A stretch of 64,000 bases of DNA, from NCBI RefSeq assembly GCF_013032005.1, contig NZ_WQBE01000011.1:62001-126000 (forward strand). Reading direction: 5' to 3'. Each line of letters starts with the position of its first letter. Position 1 is the first letter of the stretch. The position numbers and the translations under genes were made by a program. The notes under the pieces are model-generated. The model did not search any database. It was given only the letters and a program-made list of their open reading frames with translations, and was not told the origin of the DNA. Shown one piece after another: positions 8,506 to 17,434 of the stretch. The stretch comes from Ruegeria atlantica. Its GTDB lineage: Bacteria; Pseudomonadota; Alphaproteobacteria; Rhodobacterales; Rhodobacteraceae.

Positions 8506-10593
8506 GTGCCCAAGATCGACGCCCGTTCCCTGTTTTCTCCGACCGTGCTGCTGGCGCTGGCGCTGATGACGGTCATCGTGATGATGATCCTGCCGATGCC
8601 CGCCTGGGTGCTGGATGTGGGGCTGGCTGCCTCGTTCGCGCTGGCGATCCTGATCTTTACGCTGACGCTGTTTATCGAACGGCCGCTGGACTTCTCGTCT
8701 TTCCCGACAATCCTTTTGGCCTCGCTGATGCTGCGGCTATCGCTAAACGTATCCTCAACCAAGCTTATCATCGGAGAGGGGCACACGGGACCCAATGCCG
8801 CTGGGGACGTGATCGAAGGTTTTGCCGATTTCGTCATGGGCGGCAGTATTTTTTTGGGGCTGGTGGTGTTCGGGGTGCTGGTGATCGTGAATTTCATGGT
8901 CATCACCAAGGGCGCCGCCCGCATGGCCGAGGTCGGAGCGCGGTTCGCCCTGGACGGCATGCCGGGAAAACAGCTCGCCATCGACAGCGACATGTCCGCC
9001 GGGGCCATCGACCACCAACAGGCTAAAGAACGCCGCGAGCGTGAGCAGCAAGAGACGACGTTTTTCGGCTCTCTCGATGGGGCGTCGAAATTTGTCAAAG
9101 GCGATGCGATAGCCGGGCTGCTGATCACGTTGCTCAACCTGGTGATGGGATTGATCATGGGTGTGATCGTCCATGGGATGCCAATCTCATCCGCGTTCGA
9201 GACCTACGCCATCCTGACCGTCGGTGACGGGCTGGTGTCGCAAATCCCGGCGGTGATCATATCGATCGCGTCAGCCCTGCTGCTGGCCCGCGGCGGTACG
9301 CAGGGGGCGACCGACAACGCAATCTTCTCGCAGCTGGGCCGACATCCGGCGGCCCTGGCAACAGTTGCCATGTTGATGGTGCTGTTTGCGCTGGTGCCCG
9401 GCCTGCCCTTTTTGCCATTCATCCTGGGGGCGGGTGTTCTGGGCTATGCGGCCTTTAACGTCCATCGCAAGCAAAAGACCGAAGCGGAAGAGGCGCTGGC
9501 CCCAACACCGCAGGAAGACACACCGGTCTCGCAAGCCATTGGCGATGTTTTGGACCTGGACGATGTGCATCTGGAGTTTGCCCCCGATCTGGTCAGCATG
9601 GTCCTCAACCCCGGCACCGGGCTGGACGCGCGCATCGCCAATATGCGGACCTATGTGGCCTCAAGCTTTGGCCTGATCCTGCCTGATATCCGCCTGACCG
9701 ACCGCGCCGATCTGCCCATGGGCTCCTATGTGGTCAAGGTCCAGGGCGTCGAACAGGCGCGCGGCGTGTTGAACCCCGATCTGGTTCTGGCGCTGGTACA
9801 GGATGACCGCGACATGCTGCCCGAGGGTAATGACGTGACCGAGCCCGTCTATGGCGCCCCCGCCCGCTGGATTCTGCCCAAGGATCAAGAGGCCGCCGCG
9901 CTTAGTGGGGCCACCATCGTTTCCCCGCCCGAGATTCTGGCCACTCATCTGCTTGAGATCATCAAACAGAACTTCTCACGCCTGCTGACGCTGAAATCCG
10001 TGCGCCGCCTTTTATCCGAGATGACACGGCTCAGCGATCCGGTTCGGGCCGAGGCTAACCGCAAGCTTCTGGACGAGTTGATCCCCGACAAGGTACCGAT
10101 CGACACGCTACATGCGGTGCTGCGTCTGCTGCTGGACGAACGGGTCTCGATCCGCAACATGGCGCTGATTCTGGAAAGCGTGGCCGAGGCGCGGCTGACC
10201 ACCACCCAACCCGAAGGCATCTGCGAACTGGTCCGGCAGCGATTGGGTTTCCAACTGGTGGCCGAGATGAAACGCGAAGACGGATCGATCCCGCTGATCC
10301 AACTGGCCCCGGAGTGGGAGGATACCTTCACCACCTACCAGATCGACGCGCCTGCAGCGGGTCTCGACGTGGCGCTGCCGCCGAACCTGTTCAACAAGCT
10401 GGCCGATGGCGTGGTCGACAGTGTCGCGCAATCCGCCGATCACGGGCTGTTTCCGGCGTTGGTCACCTCGACCCGCCGTCGCCGTTTGCTGCGCACCATC
10501 ATGCACGCGCGCGGCATAGCCAACCCGGTGCTGTCGTTCGAAGAAATCGGGCTCGAGGCGCGGCCTTCGCTGGTTGGAACGGTGCCCGCGTGA
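8506..10593 (+). CDS. flhA: flagellar export gate protein FlhA
   Basis: A 695-residue core component of the flagellar type III export gate. About eight transmembrane helices occupy residues 10-310 and include the FHIPEP-type signature region (FPTILLASLMLRLSLNV and GDGLVSQIPAVIIS); the cytoplasmic domain, about 340-695, docks export chaperones. Start is a GTG because a consensus AGGAGG lies five bases before it; a nearby ATG is out of frame. It overlaps fliR by four bases (GTGA). Confidence 0.97.
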   Translation: MPKIDARSLFSPTVLLALALMTVIVMMILPMPAWVLDVGLAASFALAILIFTLTLFIERPLDFSSFPTILLASLMLRLSLNVSSTKLIIGEGHTGPNAAGDVIEGFADFVMGGSIFLGLVVFGVLVIVNFMVITKGAARMAEVGARFALDGMPGKQLAIDSDMSAGAIDHQQAKERREREQQETTFFGSLDGASKFVKGDAIAGLLITLLNLVMGLIMGVIVHGMPISSAFETYAILTVGDGLVSQIPAVIISIASALLLARGGTQGATDNAIFSQLGRHPAALATVAMLMVLFALVPGLPFLPFILGAGVLGYAAFNVHRKQKTEAEEALAPTPQEDTPVSQAIGDVLDLDDVHLEFAPDLVSMVLNPGTGLDARIANMRTYVASSFGLILPDIRLTDRADLPMGSYVVKVQGVEQARGVLNPDLVLALVQDDRDMLPEGNDVTEPVYGAPARWILPKDQEAAALSGATIVSPPEILATHLLEIIKQNFSRLLTLKSVRRLLSEMTRLSDPVRAEANRKLLDELIPDKVPIDTLHAVLRLLLDERVSIRNMALILESVAEARLTTTQPEGICELVRQRLGFQLVAEMKREDGSIPLIQLAPEWEDTFTTYQIDAPAAGLDVALPPNLFNKLADGVVDSVAQSADHGLFPALVTSTRRRRLLRTIMHARGIANPVLSFEEIGLEARPSLVGTVPA

Positions 10594-11363
10594 TCGCGCT
10601 ACCGCCCGAGCTTTTGCCCCAGCTAGGTGAGGGTTTGTGGCACCTCTTTGCCGTCCTCCTGCGTGCCTCGGCCATGGTGTCGCTGCTGCCCGCCTTTGGC
10701 GAGCGCAGCATTCCGACCCGCGTCAAATTCGGCATCGCGGCTACCTTTACCCTTATTGTGACACCAGCGATTGCCGCGCCTGTTGCCCCACCCGGCCTGT
10801 TGCCAATGGCAGGATTGGTTCTGACCGAAGTGCTGATCGGGATGGCCTTGGGTATGTCACTGCGACTGTTCGTGCTGGCCCTGCAAACGGCAGGATCGAT
10901 TGCGGCGCAGGCAACATCGCTGTCGCAGATTCTGGGTCCAGCTGCTGCAGATCCCGTGCCCGCGATGGGATATCTTCTGACACTGGCTGGCCTGACACTG
11001 GCGGTTTTGCTCGGCCTGCACATCCGCGTCGCTCAGTTTCTGATCCACAGCTATACGTTGTTTCCAATGGGCACCCCAATACTAGCCCCGGACCTGTCGC
11101 AATGGGGGGTGCAGCAAATTGCGCGCAGTTTTGGGTTGGCGTTTGCGCTGGCTATACCCTTCGTGATCGCCTCGCTGATCTATAACCTTGCGCTTGGCGT
11201 CATCAACCGCGCGATGCCGCAGCTGATGGTGGCGTTTGTTGGCGCTCCGGCCATTACTTTTGCAGGCCTGTTCCTGTTGTTCGCGGGCACGCCCCTGATC
11301 TTGTCTGTCTGGTCTGATGCCTTTTTTGCCTTCATGCTTAACCCGCTTGAGGACCCGAGATGA
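10590..11363 (+). CDS. fliR: flagellar export gate protein FliR
   Basis: 257 residues with about six membrane helices, starting MIALPPELLPQLGEGLW and containing the family blocks RASAMVSLLPAFGERSIP and MALGMSLRLFVLALQTAGSIAAQ. FliR forms the core of the export gate with FliP and FliQ. The GTG start overlaps the flhA stop, and the stop overlaps flhB by four bases, so the three gate genes are translationally coupled. The open frame extends 276 bases into flhA but has no basis there. Confidence 0.94.
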   Translation: MIALPPELLPQLGEGLWHLFAVLLRASAMVSLLPAFGERSIPTRVKFGIAATFTLIVTPAIAAPVAPPGLLPMAGLVLTEVLIGMALGMSLRLFVLALQTAGSIAAQATSLSQILGPAAADPVPAMGYLLTLAGLTLAVLLGLHIRVAQFLIHSYTLFPMGTPILAPDLSQWGVQQIARSFGLAFALAIPFVIASLIYNLALGVINRAMPQLMVAFVGAPAITFAGLFLLFAGTPLILSVWSDAFFAFMLNPLEDPR

Positions 11364-12448
11364 GCGGGTCCGAAGACGACAGCGACAAGTCCTACGAGCC
11401 GACGCCGCAGAAGCTCCAGAAAGCGCGCGAAAAGGGTGAGGTTGCCAAGTCCAACGACCTGTCCGTGGTTGCCGCTTATGCCGGGTTCCTCATTGCCCTG
11501 TTCGCGGCCGGGCAATTCGGCGTGCAACATATGGGAAGCCTGTTTGTCGTGCTGATTGATCAGGCCGACACAATCGCTCCCTTGCTGGCCGACGGGCCCG
11601 CCGCAAGCCCGGTCGGTGGGATGGTCAAAACGGCGCTGTTGTCCGTCACGGTTCTGTTTGCTGTGCCCGCCGCCGCTGTTCTGCTCAGCCTGATCGCACA
11701 GCGTGCGCTGATCTTTGCGCCCAGCAAGCTGAAACCCAAACTGTCCCGCATCTCGATCATCTCGAATGCGAAGAACAAATTCGGGCGCGGCGGCCTGTTC
11801 GAATTCGCCAAGAGCTTTGTGAAACTGGTGATCTACGGCACCTGTCTGGCGCTGTTTCTGCGCTCCAACCTAAACGAGATTCTGTCCGCCAGCGCCGCTC
11901 CGGCGCGGTCATCGGTCATGCTGATGATGAATTTTCTGTTTCGCTTTCTGTTCATCGTCATCACCGTGGCGCTTGCCATCGGGGTGATCGACTATCTTTG
12001 GCAACATGCCGAGCATATTCGCAAGAATCGGATGTCGCGCAAGGAAATTCAGGACGAAACCAAGGATGCCGAAGGCGACCCGCATGTCAAACAACAACGC
12101 CGCCAGCGCGCGCAGGACATCGCCACGAACCAGATGATGTCCGACGTACCCTCGGCGGATGTGGTGATCGTCAACCCGATCCATTACGCGGTGGCCTTGA
12201 AATGGGCCCGGACGGCGGGTTCAGCGCCGGTTTGTGTGGCCAAAGGCGTGGGCGAGGTGGCCGCAGCAATCCGGGGCCGGGCAGCGGAGGCTGGTGTTCC
12301 AATTCATTCCGACCCGCCTACGGCCCGCGCCCTGCATGCCGCCGTCGAGATCGGACAGGAAATCGCGGAAGAACATTATCGCCCCGTCGCTGCTGCCATC
12401 CGATTTGCAGAGGCGATGCGCAAAAAGGCCAAAGGACAGATCAGATGA
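11360..12448 (+). CDS. flhB: flagellar export switch protein FlhB
   Basis: 362 residues. A short N-terminal segment (EPTPQKLQKAREKGEVAKS) precedes four transmembrane helices (about 35-215) and a cytoplasmic autocleaving domain. FlhB switches export specificity from rod/hook to filament after cleavage between Asn and Pro of an NPTH motif. Here the motif is NPIH, residues 272-275, in VVIVNPIHYAVALKW. Asn and Pro are intact, so cleavage is likely, but Thr is replaced by Ile. The following gene overlaps its stop by four bases. Confidence 0.95.
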   Translation: MSGSEDDSDKSYEPTPQKLQKAREKGEVAKSNDLSVVAAYAGFLIALFAAGQFGVQHMGSLFVVLIDQADTIAPLLADGPAASPVGGMVKTALLSVTVLFAVPAAAVLLSLIAQRALIFAPSKLKPKLSRISIISNAKNKFGRGGLFEFAKSFVKLVIYGTCLALFLRSNLNEILSASAAPARSSVMLMMNFLFRFLFIVITVALAIGVIDYLWQHAEHIRKNRMSRKEIQDETKDAEGDPHVKQQRRQRAQDIATNQMMSDVPSADVVIVNPIHYAVALKWARTAGSAPVCVAKGVGEVAAAIRGRAAEAGVPIHSDPPTARALHAAVEIGQEIAEEHYRPVAAAIRFAEAMRKKAKGQIR

Positions 12449-12831
12449 AACAAGCCGCCCTATCAGACCTGAAAAACGTTACAGAGGCCGTGTTTCAAAA
12501 AGAATACAACGCCCTACGCCCCCTGCTAGAGGCTGAAGCACGCGTGCAACAGCAATTGGCGCGGCTGGACGCGCAGGTCCGGCAATCTCGCCAACACAGC
12601 GCCGCGGCCGAGGGGTACCGGGTCACCGGCACCGATGTGTTGTGGAACGGTTGGGAGTCGGCCACGCGCCGCCAGCTGAATATGAAACTGGCGCGGATTC
12701 GGGCGCAAAAACTGTCGGCGATGGACGCGCTGCGCACGGCCTTTGGCCGCAAACAAGCCGTCACCAACCTGTCAGACGCCGAGAAAAAGGCGCACAAACG
12801 CGCCCAGCACCGGAAATCGTCACCCTACTAA
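12445..12831 (+). CDS. uncharacterised coiled-coil protein, possible FliJ analogue
   Basis: 128 residues, highly charged (rich in Arg, Lys, Gln and Ala), no signal and no membrane segment. Residues 1-60 and 75-110 have heptad-like helical patterns, with DVLWNGWESATRRQLNM between them. I do not recognise a named family. Size, charge, two-helix pattern and coupling to flhB (ATGA overlap) resemble FliJ, the small coiled-coil stalk between the FliI ATPase and FlhA. No fliH or fliJ accompanies fliI in this locus. This remains an inference from shape and place. Confidence 0.65.
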   Translation: MKQAALSDLKNVTEAVFQKEYNALRPLLEAEARVQQQLARLDAQVRQSRQHSAAAEGYRVTGTDVLWNGWESATRRQLNMKLARIRAQKLSAMDALRTAFGRKQAVTNLSDAEKKAHKRAQHRKSSPY

Positions 12832-12853
12832 ACAGCGTATAACCCCGTCAGAA

Positions 12854-13369
12854 TCAAACGTCCTGACGGTTGACGCTCATGATCAAGACCTGAAACACAT
12901 CATCGCCCAAATCCTTGCGCGCTGTCTCCAGCAACGCTTTGCGCAGAACGCTCATATTGTCCGATTCAGTGAATGCGCCGTCAAAACCACCGGTATTGGC
13001 GTGATCAAACATGACCTGCAAAAACCCGTCGCGCAGCTTGGGTTCAAGCGCGTAGAAAGCTTCGGTCATGCCAGGAGTGATTTCAAGGCTCAGCGACATG
13101 GTGACCAACGCCGCGATCCGGTCCGCATCGACGACGGGCACCACAAACTGCTTGGTCAGTTTGAGGTATTCATAGTCGCTTTGCGTGTCCTTTTTCCCAG
13201 CATTGTCCTTTTTCTTGGCGGATGTCTCTTTGGGTTTTTCCGCCTTGGCCTTGGGTTTTTCCTGTTTTGCGGCCTCTTTCGGTTCACCGGAGGGCGCAAA
13301 CACAACTCCGGCACCGATACCGGCCCCCAGACCGATCAGCAAGAATACGACGGGTAGAAGTTTCTTCAT
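12854..13369 (-). CDS. fliL: flagellar basal body-associated protein FliL
   Basis: A 171-residue single-pass inner-membrane protein: signal-anchor helix (about 5-25, LPVVFLLIGLGAGIGAGVVF), a Lys/Glu/Ala-rich linker (30-65, KAEKPKETSAKKKDN) and a periplasmic FliL domain (about 68-171) with FVVPVVDADRIAALVTMSLSLEI. FliL rings surround the stator and stabilise torque generation. The ATG is preferred; a GTG one codon upstream also follows the GGAGCGG. It is the last gene of the leftward flgB-to-fliL run, 12 bases after flgH. Confidence 0.87.
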   Translation of the reverse strand: MKKLLPVVFLLIGLGAGIGAGVVFAPSGEPKEAAKQEKPKAKAEKPKETSAKKKDNAGKKDTQSDYEYLKLTKQFVVPVVDADRIAALVTMSLSLEITPGMTEAFYALEPKLRDGFLQVMFDHANTGGFDGAFTESDNMSVLRKALLETARKDLGDDVFQVLIMSVNRQDV

Positions 13370-13381
13370 CACATCCGCTCC

Positions 13382-14116
13382 TTAATACGGCAGCACAGCA
13401 TCCAGGATCTGCTGGCCATAACGCGGCTGCTGCACGTCAGTGATCTGTCCGCGCCCGCCATAAGACACGCGGGCCGAGGCGATCTTGTCATAGGTGATCT
13501 CGTTTTTGCGCGAGATATCCTGTGGTCGCACGTAGCCCGTCACCAAAAGCTCGCGCAGTTCGAAATTGACGCGCAGTTCCTGCGAGCCCGAAATCGACAG
13601 CACCCCGTTTGGCAGCACGTCGATCACGGTCGCGGCCACACGCAGCGTCAGCTTTTCCTTGCGCTTAACCGATCCTTCACCCGTGCTTTCTGAGGCGGAA
13701 TCGATCTCGACCGCGTCCGCCAGCGATGCCCCTTCCGGCAGATGATCCGCCGCGCGCTGTGGCAGGCCAAACAAGCCGACGATGCCAAGGCTTTCCGAAG
13801 CAGACCGCGAGCGTTCCGTGTCGTTCGAAAACTCGGCTTTTTCGTCCAGCTCAATCACGACCGTCAGGATATCCCCCTTTTTGATCGCCCGCTGATCGCC
13901 CAATAGCGATTGTTGCCCACCGCTCCAAAGTGAGGATTTGTCGACATTGCGCTGCGGCTGGGTGTGTAAAGGCAGGCCCGGCCACAACATCGCGACATGT
14001 TCGGGGGAGTCCTCGTTCGGAGTGAAGCTTGGCGGTTTGCCCAGATGATCCAAGCGCCCGCAGGCTGACACCGCCAGAACGGCAAACAACAGAGATTTCG
14101 AAAGTTGCGACATCAT
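13382..14116 (-). CDS. flgH: flagellar L-ring lipoprotein FlgH
   Basis: 244 residues with a lipoprotein signal ending in AVSAC (Cys19) and the FlgH body: SLWSGGQQSLLGDQRAIKKGD, then GDILTVVIELDEKAEF and the C-terminal VTGYVRPQDISRKNEI. It forms the outer-membrane L ring, the bushing of the rod. The ATG overlaps the flgA stop by four bases, and a second ATG follows immediately. Downstream is fliL. Confidence 0.95.
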   Translation of the reverse strand: MMSQLSKSLLFAVLAVSACGRLDHLGKPPSFTPNEDSPEHVAMLWPGLPLHTQPQRNVDKSSLWSGGQQSLLGDQRAIKKGDILTVVIELDEKAEFSNDTERSRSASESLGIVGLFGLPQRAADHLPEGASLADAVEIDSASESTGEGSVKRKEKLTLRVAATVIDVLPNGVLSISGSQELRVNFELRELLVTGYVRPQDISRKNEITYDKIASARVSYGGRGQITDVQQPRYGQQILDAVLPY

Positions 14117-14529
14117 TTTACCTCGATTTGGCCGTCGGGCCGGATAAGGCCCGTCACAGTGGTACGGGAGGACAGGTTCATGACCCGGATACGATCACCG
14201 GCGGCCCCACGACCCAGCGCGCGGCCTTCTGCGGTGATCGACAGCGATGTGCGGTCAAAGATCAGGACAACCAGATCGTTGCGATCCACCAGGGCCGGTG
14301 GACCCACATCGCCTTCACGGATCGGGCGTCCGGGATACAGCGCGACGCGGGCCTCTTGCCCGATCAGAAACTCAGGCGTGGTTATCGCGCCGGGCACCTG
14401 CTGGGCCTTAAGCTCCAGATCAGTCGCCGAGATGATTTCCTTGGCGCGAATAGTGCGTGTCGGCACTACGATTTCAGCCTGTACCGAGGCCGGCACCAAA
14501 AGGGCCAACATCAAAACCAGAAACCGCAT
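14113..14529 (-). CDS. flgA: flagellar P-ring assembly chaperone FlgA
   Basis: 138 residues: signal peptide (about 1-18, LVLMLALLVPASVQA) and a SAF domain (from IVVPTRTIRAKEIISATDL to the C-terminus), ending in the FlgA-typical VMNLSSRTTVTGLIRPDGQIEV. FlgA helps FlgI polymerise into the P ring. The protein is shorter than enterobacterial FlgA (about 220) and lacks the N-terminal extension, as is usual in alphaproteobacteria. The ATG shares a base with the flgG stop (TGATG); a GTG one codon earlier is possible. Confidence 0.9.
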   Translation of the reverse strand: MRFLVLMLALLVPASVQAEIVVPTRTIRAKEIISATDLELKAQQVPGAITTPEFLIGQEARVALYPGRPIREGDVGPPALVDRNDLVVLIFDRTSLSITAEGRALGRGAAGDRIRVMNLSSRTTVTGLIRPDGQIEVK

Positions 14530-15314
14530 CACCGCACCTGTGTGGTTGCGCCCATCATCTGGTCGACGGCGGAAATGACCTTGGCATTCATCTCATATCC
14601 CCGCTGCGCCTCGATCAGTTCGGTCACTTCGCGCACCGCATCGACCGAGCTGTCTTCAAGATACCCTTGCCGCAGCGTGCCCAGACCATCCTCACCCGGT
14701 GTGCCGACCACGGGTGCGCCTGAGGCTTCGGTTTCCTTGAAAAGATTGCTGCCAATCGCCTCAAGCCCCTTGGCGTTCGAGAAACTGGCCAGCGTCAGCT
14801 CACCCAACAGCTGCCCGTCTGCCGTGTCGTCGAAATAGGCATAAACTTCGCCCGCAGCGTTGATCGAGATCGACCGGGCATCGTCAGGAATAGTGATCTC
14901 GGGCGCGACGGCAAACCCGTCTGATGTGACGATCAACCCCTCGGCGGATCGTTTCAGGCTGCCATCGCGGGTATAGCCCGACTGACCATTGGCCAGCGTT
15001 ACTTCAAGATAACCACGCCCTTCGATGGCCACGTCCAGATCGCTCCCGGTGGCCGACAATCCGCCTTGCGCCAGTTGCACCGTGACAGCCGCCGGACGCA
15101 CACCCAGACCCAGTTGAATACCGGTGGGCAGAACGGTGCCGTCATTGGCGTTCACCGCCCCGGCCCGCGCCATTTGTTGATAGTGCAAATCCGCGAACTC
15201 AGCCCGGCGGGCGTTGTAGCCGGTGGTGTTCGTGTTCGCCAGGTTGTTCGAGATCGTCTCGACCCGCATCTGCTGCGCGGTCATGCCCGTAGCCGCAATT
15301 TTCAATGCTCGCAT
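14529..15314 (-). CDS. flgG: flagellar distal rod protein FlgG
   Basis: 261 residues, the usual length of FlgG. The N-terminal rod motif MRALKIAATGMTAQQMRVET runs into NNLANTNTTGYNARRAEF, and the C-terminal rod/hook helix carries SSVDAVREVTELIEAQRGYEMN. The central region has the DLDVAIEGRGYLEV block typical of FlgG/FlgF. An AAAAGGAG precedes the ATG. It lies 22 bases after flgF and is coupled to flgA. Confidence 0.97.
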   Translation of the reverse strand: MRALKIAATGMTAQQMRVETISNNLANTNTTGYNARRAEFADLHYQQMARAGAVNANDGTVLPTGIQLGLGVRPAAVTVQLAQGGLSATGSDLDVAIEGRGYLEVTLANGQSGYTRDGSLKRSAEGLIVTSDGFAVAPEITIPDDARSISINAAGEVYAYFDDTADGQLLGELTLASFSNAKGLEAIGSNLFKETEASGAPVVGTPGEDGLGTLRQGYLEDSSVDAVREVTELIEAQRGYEMNAKVISAVDQMMGATTQVR

Positions 15315-15336
15315 GTCAAAATCTCCTTTTCACAAA

Positions 15337-16047
15337 TCAACGCATCAGCGCCTTGAGCGCGCCGCGCAGACGTTCGTCTTCAGTTTTCAGAAAGCTTTGG
15401 CCCAGCTCATAGGCGCGCTGGATTTCCACTAGCCGGGTCACCTGCTCGACCGCATTGACGTTGGACCCTTCGAGAAAACGCTGCAGCACCACTGGGTTTT
15501 CGACCGGGTCAATTTCGCCCTCGGCGCGGAACTGCGTGCTGCCTTCACGCACCAGCGTTTCGGGATCGGCCACACGATAGACGCCGATCTGCCCCAGCAA
15601 TTGCCCCTCGATACTCAGTGTGCCATCGCTGCCAACGTCAATCGACGCAGCATCCGGCGGGATGAAAACAGGTGCGCCGTTGCTGTCCAGCACCCGGTGG
15701 CCGTCCATCGTGACCAAATCACCCTCGGCACTGGGTGAGAACGCCCCGGCCCGGGTCAGCCTGTTGCCGGATGGCGTTTCGACCATGAAAAACCCATCAC
15801 CTTCGATGGCAAAATCAAACTGGCCGCCGGTTTCCGTAAGCAGGCCCTGCTGCAATGAGGTGTTGCGCGCCTCGGCCCGTGCCATGGACAGGGACGGGTT
15901 GCCCGGCAAATCGCGGACAAACTCAGAAAACACCAGACCCTGCGCGCGATATCCGGTGGTGTTGGCATTGGCGATATTATTCGCCACCAGCCGCATTTCA
16001 TTCATCAGGCCCGTCTGGCGGGACAAAGTGGTATAGGCGGTATCCAT
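15337..16047 (-). CDS. flgF: flagellar proximal rod protein FlgF
   Basis: 236 residues with the N-terminal rod motif MDTAYTTLSRQTGLMNEM and NNIANANTTGYRAQGLVF, the FDFAIEGDGFFMVET block and the C-terminal helix GSNVNAVEQVTRLVEIQRAYE. The ATG at 16047 follows CGGAGG and shares its first base with the fliQ stop; the open frame continues far upstream through fliQ and was trimmed. Its placement next to flgG is standard. Confidence 0.95.
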   Translation of the reverse strand: MDTAYTTLSRQTGLMNEMRLVANNIANANTTGYRAQGLVFSEFVRDLPGNPSLSMARAEARNTSLQQGLLTETGGQFDFAIEGDGFFMVETPSGNRLTRAGAFSPSAEGDLVTMDGHRVLDSNGAPVFIPPDAASIDVGSDGTLSIEGQLLGQIGVYRVADPETLVREGSTQFRAEGEIDPVENPVVLQRFLEGSNVNAVEQVTRLVEIQRAYELGQSFLKTEDERLRGALKALMR

Positions 16048-16319
16048 CAGCGGCCTCCGGCGATCAATGGGATGAGGGTTGTGGTGAAAAACGTCACCAG
16101 CGTCTGGGTCATGAACCCCATCGAGATCCAGAACACGATGACGATGGCGATCAGCTTGGGCACGAAGGTCAGTGTCATTTCCTGTACCGAGGTCAGCGCC
16201 TGAAACAGACCCACGATCAGGCCCGACACCAGCGCCACCGCCAGGATAGGAACCGAGGTAATGACCGCAACCCACAGCGCCTGGCGCACAATGTCATAGA
16301 AGAGACCTTCGCTGAGCAT
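16047..16319 (-). CDS. fliQ: flagellar export gate protein FliQ
   Basis: 90 residues, the normal size, with two transmembrane helices (about 17-37, VITSVPILAVALVSGLIVGL, and 52-75, IAIVIVFWISMGFMTQTLV) separated by the conserved FQALTSVQEMTLTFVPK. FliQ joins FliP and FliR in the export channel. The ATG giving MLSEGLFYDIVRQ was chosen; it begins four bases after the fliE stop. Lying among rod genes, away from fliR and flhB, is usual for this alphaproteobacterial gene order. Confidence 0.95.
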   Translation of the reverse strand: MLSEGLFYDIVRQALWVAVITSVPILAVALVSGLIVGLFQALTSVQEMTLTFVPKLIAIVIVFWISMGFMTQTLVTFFTTTLIPLIAGGR

Positions 16320-16323
16320 CCGA

Positions 16324-16614
16324 TCAGACCGGCATCCGCAGGATTTCCTGATACGCCTCGACCACTTTGTTGCGGACAATGACCGCCGTTTCCACGGCCA
16401 GCTCGGTCTGTGCCAGTGCCTGTACCAGAGCGTGGGGATCGGCCTGGCCGGTCATGGCGGCCTGCGACATTTGCTCGGAATGCTTCAGCGTCGCTGTAAA
16501 GTCCTGAAACGTTCTGCGCAGCCCTTGCGCCAATCCGGCGTGATCAGGATCGGCCTGCGTGGCCGGGCGAGCGACAGCGTAGTTTTGTGCCGCGGTCAGG
16601 GATCGGATATCCAT
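16324..16614 (-). CDS. fliE: flagellar hook-basal body protein FliE
   Basis: 96 residues, helical, joining the MS ring to the rod. The recognisable part is the C-terminal half: HALVQALAQTELAVETAVIVRNKVVEAYQEILRMPV, whose first twenty and last sixteen residues match the FliE pattern of an amphipathic helix ending in EIxxMxV. It lies between flgC and fliQ, its usual place in the flgB-flgC-fliE unit. Confidence 0.93.
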   Translation of the reverse strand: MDIRSLTAAQNYAVARPATQADPDHAGLAQGLRRTFQDFTATLKHSEQMSQAAMTGQADPHALVQALAQTELAVETAVIVRNKVVEAYQEILRMPV

Positions 16615-16625
16615 TCTGGTGTCCT

Positions 16626-17012
16626 TTATTTTCTGAGAAGTTCCATCAAGCTCGACGACATCTGGCGTGACTGGTCGAACATCTTGAGATTGGCCTCATA
16701 GCTGCGCTGCGCCTCACGTGCGTCTGCGATTTCGATCATCAGATCGACATTCGAGCCACGGTAATGGCCGGTTTCATCCGCCATCGGGTGACCGGGGTCA
16801 TAAATGCGCGAACCCTCGCGGCGATCCAGTTTGACGCGCCCGGCCTGCACCACCTCTTGTCCGTTTTTTTGCACCGTCTCAAACGGCACAGTTTTGCGGC
16901 GATAACCTGGCGTATCGGCGTTCGAGATATTCTCGGACACATGCCGCAGGCGGGCTGATTGCGCACGCAGAGCATTGGTTGAGGCGGCTAGGGAATGGGA
17001 AAAATCGCTCAT
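16626..17012 (-). CDS. flgC: flagellar proximal rod protein FlgC
   Basis: 128 residues with the rod motif ALRAQSARLRHVSENISNAD followed by TPGYRRKTVPF, and a C-terminal helix with GSNVDLMIEIADAREAQRSYE. This is slightly shorter than enterobacterial FlgC (134). An AAGGAGTGTAAGAC precedes the ATG. It lies between flgB and fliE. Confidence 0.95.
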   Translation of the reverse strand: MSDFSHSLAASTNALRAQSARLRHVSENISNADTPGYRRKTVPFETVQKNGQEVVQAGRVKLDRREGSRIYDPGHPMADETGHYRGSNVDLMIEIADAREAQRSYEANLKMFDQSRQMSSSLMELLRK

Positions 17013-17024
17013 GTCTTACACTCC

Positions 17025-17411
17025 TTATGACCGGCCAAGGCTGCTGCGCAGGATGTTCATCGAGGATTTGTAGATGGTCAGCGCGTGGTCATGCTGGCGC
17101 TTGACCTCGACCGCTTTGAACATCTCTTCCTCGACAGACACTCCATTGCCGTTTGGATCGCCCGAGGGCGCAACCTCAAACTCGGCCCAGGGCTGTGGGG
17201 CGGTGGCGCCGTTCAGATGACCCGCGCGGGTGGCGGACATCGAAACCTGACGGTCTGATTTTTCGAATGCTTTCTGAAAACCTTCGATATCGCGGGGCTG
17301 ATAGCCGGGCGTATCTGCATTGGCCATGTTGCGCGCAATCACTGCCTGCCGTTGCCCGGCATGGGTTGCCATTGCGTACGCTGCCTTAAAGACGTTCAGG
17401 TCATAGAACAT
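17025..17411 (-). CDS. flgB: flagellar proximal rod protein FlgB
   Basis: 128 residues starting MFYDLNVFKAAYAMATHAGQ, with the rod motif VIARNMANADTPGYQPRD and the C-terminal EEEMFKAVEVKRQHDHALTI. The ATG follows GGGAG at a good distance; nine upstream codons in frame were dropped. It is the first gene of the nine-gene leftward operon that ends with fliL. It is divergent from fliI, with a CtrA-like box between them. Confidence 0.94.
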   Translation of the reverse strand: MFYDLNVFKAAYAMATHAGQRQAVIARNMANADTPGYQPRDIEGFQKAFEKSDRQVSMSATRAGHLNGATAPQPWAEFEVAPSGDPNGNGVSVEEEMFKAVEVKRQHDHALTIYKSSMNILRSSLGRS

Positions 17412-17434
17412 CGGGGCTTCTCCCTCGATCAATT

